From contig JAJKFJ010021574.1 of assembly GCA_027382625.1 (NCBI GenBank), forward strand, positions 62,001 through 126,000: a stretch of DNA of 64,000 nucleotides, given 5' to 3'. The DNA is from Tetmemena sp. SeJ-2015. Lineage: Eukaryota > Ciliophora > Spirotrichea > Sporadotrichida > Oxytrichidae. Numbering within the stretch: position 1 is the first letter of the stretch; the number at the start of each line of letters is the position of its first letter. Made by a program: the position numbers and the translations under genes. Positions 36,980-47,377 of the stretch are shown here, one piece after another. The notes below the pieces were generated by a model that was not told where the DNA came from, searched no databases, and worked only from the letters and a program-made list of their open reading frames with translations.

Positions 36980-39900
36980 TCAGTTATAGTTTTCATCATC
37001 AAAATCATCCTCAAAGTCATGATCGAATTCGAAATCCGGAAGTTATAAATTTTCAATTTGCTAGGAATCAACTTATTATGCTAAACTACTGTTTTAACTT
37101 TCATACTTTTCCAATTCGAACCAATAAAAAATTTAAATTGATATCCTTATAAGAATAAAGTTTCCTTTCTTTTGTCTGATTCTGATTTTAAGTTATTTGA
37201 TCTTCTTTGTGTTTTGAAGTTTAGCTTTGTTTGGAAGATATAAAAAGGAGATTTTACTTCAAGAACTCATCAATCGCCTTGCTTCTTTGAGAGGCATCAA
37301 ACTTTATTTTTAAAAATGTATCTATTATGAAAACAATTATTACTTGTAAGATGATTGAGGAATCTGATTGTTTGGTATTTAAAGATTATAATCAAAGGGA
37401 GAGGAACGATTTTATGGTAAAATCTTAACTTATTATTGCCAAAATCTTATAAGAAATAGAATTGCTCATGTTATGAATCTTTTGTATAATGAGAATTATG
37501 TAAAGGGGTTTAGATATTATGAATCATTTGTCTTTTCTACTTTCACTACTCTTCTTCTTCCTCCTCCTATTCTGACTATCTGACCATCTGTAGAAGAGCC
37601 ATTTAAACCCTTAAAATATAATTGAAAGATAGTAGCCTGGAGCATCTCCTGTCTCTTATGCTTGTCTGGGATGAGCATGTGTCTGCTCTTCTCTTCCTCG
37701 ATATTTAAGTAAGCTAAAAAGGCCTTCAGCAACACTTCATGAGAGCTAATGAAGCGGACAAAGTCAACCCACATGGAGAGGAAGTTCGGATCTTGCTGTT
37801 GCTCAAGCTAGTTAGCAGATGGATCTTGAGGATCGTAAGAGATAAAGCTCTAAATTTGATAAACGATCTCCTCTGGATTAACTTCGCTCTCATACTCGAA
37901 ACCATATACTCAAAATACTTAAAATGATATCATAGAATTCTCTTTATAAGATTAGTACTTTGCGAGCATGAACCTCCACACTATTGGCTCAATCAGATCA
38001 AAGGGAGGGTTGAAAGTGTCAATCTAATTAAGCATTAAATAAAAGTATGGACTGACTCAACAAGCAAATCATTAAGTTGATTTTCTGCAAGAAGTTCTAG
38101 GTAGTTCAAGTAAAATTTGGCATCTGCTTTGATCTGCATGAAGTAGTTTTAGAATTCTGGGTTTTAGTTTCTCATCATAAGCTTTCCAATACGCCAGTGG
38201 AAATTTAGAGTCTTGTAGGAAGTGATACCGAAAATGCGTTCAAATAGCTCTGCCATCTTAATGTAAGTAGCCAAAGCCTTATCATTATCTCCAAGCATTT
38301 CAAGGTAATCAGCATGGGCCAAAGTCAGTTCCATATCAGCGAGGGTGTGCAAATTCTGATAGTAGAATTTCATTTGAACCTACTCAAAGATTTTCTTCAG
38401 TCTTGGGCCAGCCACTTATTTCCTTAAGTGGTAGCGAGCTAGCTAGAGGTAAGCTTGCTTTGTGGTCTCGCTATCCTCTGCAGAATGCAAATGCTTCAAG
38501 GCTTATATATTCAAATAATTGACTTACTTATTGGAGATAAAACTCTGTCTGATCTGTCTTTTCGTCTTAAATAATTTGCTTAGCATCGGGATCTTCTTTA
38601 TAGTTAAGCTTAGCTAGCTTCAAATAAACCAGAGCTATCGATTCTTGTACATAGTTGTAATGCAGATATATTAGATGAAGCAAAAATATTTCATAGTTAT
38701 CCTTGCCTAACAACTTTAGGAAGTTTAGAGCCTCACCAAGGGAATTGATATCACTGTTGGTGAGACAAAATCCTTGGATAAACATTATGAGTTCCTTCTA
38801 AAGCTATGGAAGTTTAATCAGAGTTTTCTTGAAGGCAGGAAGTACTTCAGGCATGGCTTCAATTTGTGAAGTCAGCTTCACTGCGTAGAAATTAGGGAAC
38901 TCGTAGCATACATGCAAATATTGCTGTAATCTGTGCTGAGTAAAAATAGAATAAATTTATTCATTGACTGAGTGACTTTAGCCCTTCTCGTGTTATTGAG
39001 GTGGGACACGCTTTTCATCCACTTGGAAATGAAAACCTTTTGCAAAAAGGCGTGCTTGTTGTCCATATTCAATTTACTGCTTGTGAATTAACTGGATTAG
39101 AAAGATTACTGATCGTCTATCGTTCCATATGGATTATTCTGAAGTCTGTGCAAGATTATTTGCTGTTCGTGAGCTATTAGTTCCTCATACTCAGAAGAGT
39201 AAGTGAAAAGAGTTGGGACAGCAAATACTTTGTGCTCTTACTCAAAGATATCAGCCAAAGAGAAGAAGAAGTCTGTGTGAGTTTAGAAATACTTTTCCCA
39301 CTTTCTATACACCTTGTCAATAAACTTTTCACATAAAGTTGATCAAGTTAAATTTCTCACATCAAAGATAGTTTAGCATCCTTCTTGAGGTCGTTGTAAA
39401 TTTGCATAAAGAGCTGTTGATCAACGCTTGCTTGAGACTGTCCCTTGAAATAAATCCTCACGTCATCGATCGCCTGCTCGAATGTCATTAAGAGAGACTA
39501 CTTGTCAATATCTAAGAGCTGCTTGCGAGAAAACCTGCCCGTTTATTTGAACTTATTTTCAACTTCCTTTGAGCAGAGATGAGGAGCACTTCTCAACTGG
39601 TAAACTTAAGTCAAAATAGTTATAGCTTAACTCATGCTTGGATTAATTTTACAATTCCTTGTCTTAATTAGCCTTTGAATCTTCCTTCATCTTTATTCCG
39701 TTCTGGAGGTCACTAATCTTCATGCTTTGATCTCTGTAGATCTCGAAAGCATAAGGCCTAATACTTCCATGGAAAACGTTGCTCTCATGCAAGTAATTTA
39801 TGATTCCTAAGGCCTGGAAGAAATAGAAATCAAAGAAGACTCATTCAATTCATTTTTGAATGAAAATAGTAGGCGAGTTTCTCTGACTTGAAATTTTCGA

Positions 39901-41053
39901 TATCTCTTTGAGTCTAGAATTTCCAAATTTCAGGAAGAGTGTCCAAGTTTTAGTCTGACTTTTCATGAATCACAAAGTATTGAACGAGGTCTGAGCTGTC
40001 AGAGACGACTATAATTTCTTCCATTATTTGCGCTATATATTTGGGATTGGAAAGCATCTTCATCAACTGCATCTCTTCTATCATAGTCACCAAATACTTT
40101 AATACAATAATAACCTAAAGCAATAAATATCCTTATCTTTACTTAGTCATGAGCTCGCTCTGCTCTTGAGAGATGGGTAAAAGGTGTGAGCTTTCGCAAA
40201 CTAGTTGTAGCTAGCTGTCATGTACTAACTTATATTCACATCACTCACTCCTTTGGAGAGCAACTCAACTTGCATCACGTTTTGGTAGGATCGAGAAACA
40301 TAATTAATTCAACTACTTCAGATATAAAAAGAGACAATTCATTGAGTGCTGCTTCCACTTCTTAGGCGTTAGTGGCTGGGTAGAAACGCTCTCCATCTGA
40401 AACAATAATGGTTTGCCCACCTATCAAACCCTATACTAGTTAGTCTTTATATAATATTATAAGCATTTTGATTTTAATGAGTCTGGAGATTGCTTAGCAA
40501 TTTCTGAATAGTCTTGCACTATCTTAGAAGATACGAGAACTTGGCCTGAGATAAGTTAGAGTAGTGAGTGCTTTGAGTTAGTCTCCATATCTCTAGGCTC
40601 GTTAATGAAGACAAGAGGCTTCAGTTATTTGAATTTTCCATGGTCTATTTTCTTTTATCTGGCAGGTTCTTTCTCTCTTGGCTAGCCTAAAGGGAAAATA
40701 AAAAGCAAAGTACAAATAAGGATGGATGAATCCAGCTTAAGATCAAGGACCTGTGCCTCAGATGCCTTGACGACATCAGAAGTGTCTTTGTCTCTGGCTG
40801 TTACCTCTGACGGTTGCACATCTTCATCTAAAGCGGGACCGTTTCCTCCGTTGAGTCCCACGTTTTCATACTTGTCAGCTCTCTCTTACAGGAAGGAGGA
40901 CAAAAACTGGATTGGATCGAATGGCCTGCTGATGGCTGTTTATTTCAAGGCCTCTTGTACAAGGTCAAACACTCCAGTCTTTTTCAGATAGGCTTGATAC
41001 TCGTACTTTTGCTGTTGTCTATTGACTTCTTTCTTCAAAGTGGCAGTGCTCAT
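36980..41053 (-). CDS. Pseudokinase-like protein with TPR-type helical repeats and a MYCBP/RIIa-like N-terminus
   Basis: Start at 41053. The N-terminal YLKKTGVFDLVQEALKQTAI followed by PFDPIQFLSSFLQE resembles the MYCBP/Dpy-30/RIIa docking fold. A kinase-like C-lobe follows around 39830-39690: QALGIINYLHESNVFHGSIR then PYAFEIYRD and KISDLQNG. The HRD catalytic Asp position reads Ser (HGS) and DFG reads DLQ, so catalysis is unlikely. A long helical region follows (about 39500-37600), for example MTFEQAIDDVRIYFKGQ, LAHADYLEMLGDNDKALATY and IKMAELFERIFGITSYKTL, in TPR style. The C-terminal tail is acidic (DFEFDHDFEDDFDDENYN) before TGA at 36982-36980. The docking fold plus helical repeats suggests a ciliary/axonemal scaffold; this is inference. 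Confidence 0.58.
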
Positions 41054-41260
41054 TTTAATTCTTCCTAAAATCAAATATACTTAAAATTATTACTTCGCAA
41101 AAGCATATACATCATATTTACTCCTAGGAGATGAAGAGATTTCCTGCAAACTTTCTAAATAGATAGGGTATAAGTGTTAATTCATACTTGCTTGTTGATT
41201 GGCTTATATTGACTTTCAGAACCATTAAAATACTTCTCTCTTATATTTATATCCTGGACT

Positions 41261-42165
41261 TCAATTCAAGAATAAAAGAATCAGTTTGCATGCATCTTTG
41301 TTTTAATAAGAATAAACTGCGAGCGTTAAGATTAAGCAGGATATTAAAACTCCAGAACTGAATAGAGATTAAGCGAAAGCTGTGAATTTCTGTGTTTGAG
41401 TAGGGTTTTTCCAGCTGAAAGTCAATGAGCTACTGTCTTTTGGATCGATTGAACCTATCATAAGAATAATTATATAATAATTTATGATGATGATGTTAAT
41501 GAATGAACCGACATACAAAACTGATACATCGTTCGAGGGATCCAAATTGAAAAGGGAAAATGTAAATTCTAATCAATTAAACAATAAAAATTAAATGACT
41601 GATAGGCTTGAGAGTTTATCTATTTAGGCCCCTCAGCCATTCCAAGTTTGAGGAGTGAAGCTGCGACGTTAGGTCCTGAAATTTGCAAGCTTAGAGATTT
41701 CTCCCTCTGATTTTGAATAATTAAAGAGCAAGGCAGACCGAATGGGGCTGGGATATTTAAAGATCCATCTATAGTAGTGTTTATAGCGGAAAGAGGGAAG
41801 AGATTTGGGTCAGAATTCAAGCTAATGAATCCATTTTGACCTACTTTGCATCTATTCACAACAGGGCATCACAAAAACCACATAATATAAAGTTAAGTTG
41901 AGTTGTATCCTGTAGTAGCGTTGAAAACTCCCAAAAGTTTCTTAGGGCAACTTGCAGTGGCATTGACAACACACATATAAATATAGCTCTTAAATAAATG
42001 CATATTAGCTGTAAGATTAGTCATTGACATTTGGCAGTAGCTATAACCATTGAAAATACAGCCGAAGCAAGACTGAGAAAACACAGTAGGATCCTGATTT
42101 GCTTGTGCATGGGGGACAATAGTCATGAGTGTTAAAATTAGGAAGCAAGTGCTAATTAGTTTGCC
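41261..42165 (-). CDS. Secreted or surface single-pass membrane protein
   Basis: The N-terminus (about 42165-42105) reads GKLISTCFLILTLMTIVPHA then QA, a typical signal peptide. A Cys/Asn-rich domain with several N-glycosylation-type sites follows (SCFGCIFNGYSYCQMSMTNL, VVNATASCPKKLLGVFNATT), then a second domain from NRCKVGQNGFISLNSDPN to ISGPNVAASLLKLGM. After a frame step comes LDPSNDVSVLYVGS, IDPKDSSSLTFSWKN and a C-terminal hydrophobic helix GVLISCLILTLAVYSY. The stop is at 41263-41261. An in-frame TGA near 41870 and the missing initiator ATG show that more IESs remain. No family is recognised; an extracellular coat protein is likely. Confidence 0.5.
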
Positions 42166-42529
42166 ATTTTACTTTACTATGGACTATTTCTTAGCATATG
42201 ATATTCTATTTTCAGGAATATATTAGTTCTTTCCTGTTGATTCTTTCTTATTTTCCATTTAGGTAAGTTGCATTTAGTTAAATTGTATGGGGTTGTTTTA
42301 GGTTTTGTGACTTGATTATATTTTGAGCTTTAGGACAGGATTTGTCGACATAAATTTTAGTCAAGCTGTTTATTTAATTATCTTAATATCTCTTATAATA
42401 AATATCTCATTACTCCTACTTCTTGCATTCTTTAAACAAAGAGGGACTTTTTCTAACTTTTGAGAAATTTCAAAATAATAATTAAAGTATTTTCTACGTA
42501 AATTTGAGTTTGCGATTTGCATTTGAGAG
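42166..42529. other. Divergent intergenic region
   Basis: It lies between two divergent genes. The start codon of the surface-protein gene may lie at its left end. Nothing else was recognised. Confidence 0.4.
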
Positions 42530-44508
42530 ATGAGTGCTGAGGATAACCAAGGAGAGATTGAGTCTATAATTGAGCACAGAGTATCTTCTACTACTGGACT
42601 CTACGAACTACTATTCTTAATTTAGCATTGCAGTTTATATTTTCACTCTTTTAAATTAGTGAATAGTGGAGTGGAAGCAGGGTAACCCTAGCTGGGAGCC
42701 CTTTCAGTCTTTGTTCAAGGATGTACCTTAACTTTTGACAGACTTTTTCAAACAACAGAGGCTGGACATTGAGGCTGTTCTAGAGCACGAGGCAGGTGTG
42801 CTAAAATAAAAGCATCAGTTTGAAAGAGGAAACTCTAACAGAGGAAGAGGCTAGTATGACAACAGAGTTTATAGCGTAAATTATTACATTGTTATCCTTT
42901 CTTATTAAGAGGTTTTGGGAGAGGTGGCTTTGGAAGAGGTGGGTATCGCGGAGACTTTCGAGGGAGCTCGACAAACTTTGAGATGCGAGGGGGAAGAGGC
43001 AGTGGATATCGAGGTAGAGGGGGTGAAAGGAACTTTTCTCAAAGAGACACAGTTGAGTCTGAACACTCCTAGAGTTTCAACAGGGAGGACTCTCAAAATC
43101 AAGGAGAGAAGCAGCAATGGGAGTGGATGAAGCAGAATGACTACAAGCGGTACCTGCGTTCCAGAGCAGCTGACTAGAAAATCAAAACCTGGGAAGAGCA
43201 AAAGAGTGCAGGGACTTTGCCAGTCTTCTCAACAGCTTTTCATTGATAAAGTTCATTTAATCTCACCTCAAAGACAAGATGTAGAGATGAAGTTTGAGAA
43301 TCCATATTCAGAGCTTACAGCAACTAAGTCTGTGTGGGAAGTTTCACCACCTTCCAAGAAAAGCTTTGAGTCTAGTATCGACAACACGGCAGATATTCAC
43401 CCTTCTAGAATTCTGGAAGCAAGAGTAGAGTCTCATCCTGTTGCCATCGATAGGTAATCAGTTTGGGGAAAGAACACTTTGAATCAGAGTTAAACTGACT
43501 TTGAATAGGGTGGTCATAAAAGTCAAGAATAGACTCATTATCAAAACCTAAACTCGATCGCAGACTTTTAGCGCTTTCAGAAACAAAATGAGAAGAGGAT
43601 GAGGTACCAGAAGGCACTAGAGTTGCAAAGACAGAAGCAAGCTGATGTTGAGAGGCTTGGTGCTGGGAACTAAAATCAAGTTGTCAGGGTTCAGGATCAA
43701 CCAAGCAAAGACTACTCGCAAGGAGTAGTTAATTCACAGTCTTAGTCTTTAGATATAGTTAAAGTGAGGTTTCACTGCTTCGCTGAAGGTGAAAATCTTT
43801 TGAAGGCCTGCTTTGAGCAACTTCGAACCTCTAAGACTGTAGAGGTGAGAAATGCCGACAAGACTGAACCTCGATCTAGCTTTAGCTCGCTCTTGGACCT
43901 AGATCAAACTTCTTGTGCTTCTTTAGAAAAACAGCCACCCTACAAGCTCAAAAAATCTATGCCTCTGATCAACAAGGTACTCTCTGCAAGCTCTCAACTC
44001 TACTTCAAAAAGATTAAATCTATAATTAGATTTAAATGTATTAAAGTTGAGAAAAGCGTTTGATAACATGAAAGGTCTTGAGTTCCCAACTTCTGGAAAA
44101 GATGCCAAATTGTCTGAGATACTCAAAGTTTCAGAACCTCTCTACTTGTGTGAGTTCTAGGATTCCTACATTGAGAAGGAAAACGATTGCTCAATTCAGG
44201 AACCAACCTTGGTAAACAAAGTTTACAAGGATCAAGGATTTTTCACTCTTCAGGAGATTGAACAAGGTTTCATAATAGGAAGTCTCCAGCAAGATCAGAA
44301 TCTAGCGTTTGGTGGTGCTAATGTTGAGAATAACACCAAGTAGCTTCTTTCTTTTTAGTTTATTGTTAAATGAAAGCTTATGGACTACTACGAAGCTATG
44401 CTGATCCCCTTCAGTTTAACAACGCCAGGTTTGATCCCAGATCCCTTATACTATCGTAACTCCTTCCGCTCCTTCTCCCCTTCAAGTTTTTCATAGATAC
44501 TCAAATGA
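42530..44508 (+). CDS. Chromodomain protein with RGG box
   Basis: Likely a chromatin-bound RNA-binding protein. The start at 42530 gives MSAEDNQGEIESIIEHRVSS and TTGLYELL, then across an IES (about 42607-42665) EWKQGNPSWEPFQSLFKDVP. Together they form a chromodomain: I..hR...G.Y.l.W+..N..WEP. An RGG-rich stretch follows (RGFGRGGFGRGGYRGDFRGS, about 42912-43030). Then comes a long charged and Gln-rich region (KKSFESSIDNTADIHPSRIL, RFQKQNEKRMRYQKALELQR). The C-terminal part reads EPLYLCEFQDSYIEKEND and LQEIEQGFIIGSLQQDQNLA. IES 44347-44374 removes a TGA and adds MDYYEAMLIPFSLTTPGLIP, ending SPSSFSQILK with TGA at 44506-44508. Chromodomain plus RGG would suit germline or somatic chromatin RNA work, but that is inference. 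Confidence 0.62.
44347..44374 (+). other. IES near the 3' end of the chromodomain/RGG gene, pointer AGCTT
   Basis: Pointer copies are at 44342-44346 and 44375-44379. Removal deletes the apparent stop TGA at 44371-44373 and joins ENNTKQL to MDYYEAMLIPFSLTT in frame, extending the protein by about 43 residues. Confidence 0.78.
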
Positions 44509-44630
44509 ATCAAGCTTTTGAAAACGTAGCTTTTTGAAATTTTAGAAACTTTTTAAACCTTCTTTTTAACATATTTCCTGTCTTAAAATAGAAACAGACA
44601 AATAATTATCAAAAATAAAACATAATCATT

Positions 44631-47377
44631 ATGGCATTTGCCATTTAATTTTCACTATCATTTTCCTTTATTTTAGGCATTTGTATCTCAGTCGCCCAGA
44701 CAAACTCTCCTGACATTGCCAACTGCTGGAGCTGCTAAAAACGCAACTTCAGTTTCTCAGATTAAGATTGGGCCAGGGGATTATGCAAACAGTTACAATA
44801 CAGTTGCCCAAAACAGCGCTTCAAAGGGAAGGAAGCAGCCTGCGTTTGGCTTTGGAGAGGAAAGAAAAATTAATAAGACCAGTGACACATCGCAATTCAC
44901 ACCAGGTAATCTAACTTAAAATTTAAATGAGTTTTTTCTCTGCTATGCAATTGTATTGAACTGCTTATTTAGGACCTGGATCTTATTTGTCTCATGTGGA
45001 ACTGACTACAGCAGTCTACGACAAGAAACTAGATGACAATAATTCTTACCTAAAACAATTATGAAAATTGTCCTTCCATTTATTTAAAATGATTGAGGTT
45101 AGTAAAGGACAATGGGCACATAAATCAAAGAACACAGCCTTACTCAATTAAGGGTTTGAAAGATCAATCTACCATTGGAAGCTCAGGCATAAATCTACTT
45201 TCACAGTCATAGGGAGGCTTGCCCATTCCAATGAAGGAGTTTACTCCTGGTCCAGGTTCATATGAAACTAACTTCTCAACCTTCAACAACAGCAATCATC
45301 TCCATTACAAGCAGATAGTTTCAAAGGGACAACACCATTCTCAAAAATCAAGAAGCTTGCTATCCATGCAAGTATCGCCCACTAAGACTGGTGCACCAGG
45401 AGCTATATCGTAAATGACTCTATTTTTGTTTAAATTAAATTTATATCTGGTTTCTTGAACATATCCATCCCCAGTATCCCTTCAAGATACATCTAGCCAA
45501 ACTTAGAAGCTGATGAAACTGATCTATATCAAATATAGATCTAAAAATAATTGAAGATCTTTTTGGTGACTAATCCTTAAACCAGATAGATAACTTTATA
45601 TACCTAAATCTATAATTTGAGTAACATGCTTTCAGCTGGTAGAGTGAAAATTATGACGCATGACAATTCTAGGCTGGGCCCTGGCGCTTACATGATAAAT
45701 GATTCAGGAATCAAGAAATCTCCTAGGGTAAATAGCCTCTTTACTTATTATTTTTAGGCTTATGTAAACTTTGGAGCGAGCAAAACTATGAGAGTGACTG
45801 ATAAAGTACTGTTGAAGAAGGGTACAAGTGCCACAGTAGGACCTGGCTCTTACGAAGTGACTAAAGACATAGACAGGAAGATTTACAATCCAACAATCCC
45901 AAGAGATGGAGTAACTTACATGGTTGGTTCAGGCAGAAGAAGGAATAATGGCACCATCAAGGACAACTATGACATAGATTCGCAGTCTGAGAGTGAGGAG
46001 GGGAGAAATGACTCAAATGAAAAGACTAAGCGAGAGAAGGCAGCCAGTCCTGGCCCTGGGTAATATCTGGATGAGAAATACATCAACTAGATTGGCAAAG
46101 ATTCCTACAAACCTCAGCAGTTTCAATTCTTCGGGTCTTCAATAGAACGCTTTAAATCTCCAATCTCAGCAACTAATCAAAGCTTATTATGCAAAGCTAG
46201 AGCTGAATCTTATATTGATTTAATGGTCTTGGACCAGGGGCTTATAACGCTTTAGCAGAGTAAAAGGAGGAAAGAATGAGACAATTTTAGCAGGCAGGCT
46301 CAGCCGCTTTCATGGGAATAGGAAGGCATAAGAATAACCTGATGGTGAACAAAACAAGACTGGAAATACCAGGACCTGGAGACTACAAATCAGATGAGTC
46401 ACTTTAATTCCTGAAGGATACTAAGGGAGTGCTTGGAGCACAGCCTTTCAAATCGAATATTGACAGATTCAGAGTCAAAGACGAGATGGTACCTGGTCCA
46501 GGCAAGTACTAAATGCCCAGCTCTCTCACCATTAGAAGTTCTAGTCAGGTTCATGCAAGCTTCAGATCAGGAGTCAAGAAAGTGTTTATATCACAAAAGT
46601 TTGAAAAATAAGTTGCTTTCAATTTAAAAGAGCTAGTTTTTAACATTGATAAGGACATCCCTGGCTCTGGGCAATACAATCCCTAGGACTTTAAGTCAAT
46701 AGGAGTGTAGAAGATCAGTGGTGGGGCACCTAACAATTTCTCTTTGCTTGCCAAGAATCCTATGTAGAACAACAGCATGCACCGAGGCCATCATACTCCA
46801 GAAAGAGAAAGGCTAGATATTTCACCTAGGGCTATTATAAACGAGATATCAAGTAAGTTTAAATTAAGTTATTGATGCATTGAATTTGTAAAACTTTATA
46901 AGCTATTTTTTGAAAGGAAAATATATATTTACATATACAAAAAAAGGCTATAAGTTTCATAGATAAGCTCAATTTTTTAAAAGTAAATTCAATTTTAAAA
47001 TTTGAAAATCTTATTTTCATTTCTGATTTGAAGTATTTTCATTTATATTAAGAGATAGTTATAAATATTTTATAGCTCCTGCTGCGATAGGGCCAGGTTA
47101 TTACGGAGGCACTAAATTCAAGATCTTAGAAGGCCAGCCAAAGTTAATTGCCGACTCTAAAATGTTTGGAAGAGGAGACCGCTTCCCAGATCCCAAGCTG
47201 CAGGCTCCAGGTCCAGGTGCTTACAATGAGCTCAATAAATGGCATTAGAAGACCTACAACCTCAAGTTTCTTAATGTTAATCTATCATTGAGAAATGTAT
47301 ATTTGTATGTGGTGGGAGGGAGCCCTACGGGCCAGCAAACGACTCAGTAAGCTTCAAATACTCCATCCGTTTTGTGA
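44631..47377 (+). CDS. SHIPPO-repeat (ODF3/CIMAP-type) axonemal protein
   Basis: Microtubule-associated ciliary protein with repeated P-G-P-G-x-Y motifs. The start ATG at 44631 lies seven bases before an IES with pointer GCATTTG, giving MAFVSQSPRQTLLTLPT. Repeats seen include IGPGDYANSY, TPGPGSYLSHVEL (across a 66-base GT..AG intron near 44906-44973), TPGPGSYETNFS, GPGAYMINDS, VGPGSYEVTKD, SPGPG, GPGAYNAL, PGPGDYKSDES, PGPGKYQMPSS, GSGQYNP, GPGYYGGTKF and PGPGAYNELNK. The spacing is irregular, at about 40-90 residues. At least six further MDS junctions are evident. The stop used here (47375-47377) overlaps the convergent neighbour and is uncertain. Confidence 0.85.
44641..44676 (+). other. 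IES next to the start codon of the SHIPPO gene, pointer GCATTTG
   Basis: Pointer copies are at 44634-44640 and 44677-44683, directly after the ATG. Removal gives MAFVSQSPRQTLL in frame. Confidence 0.88.
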
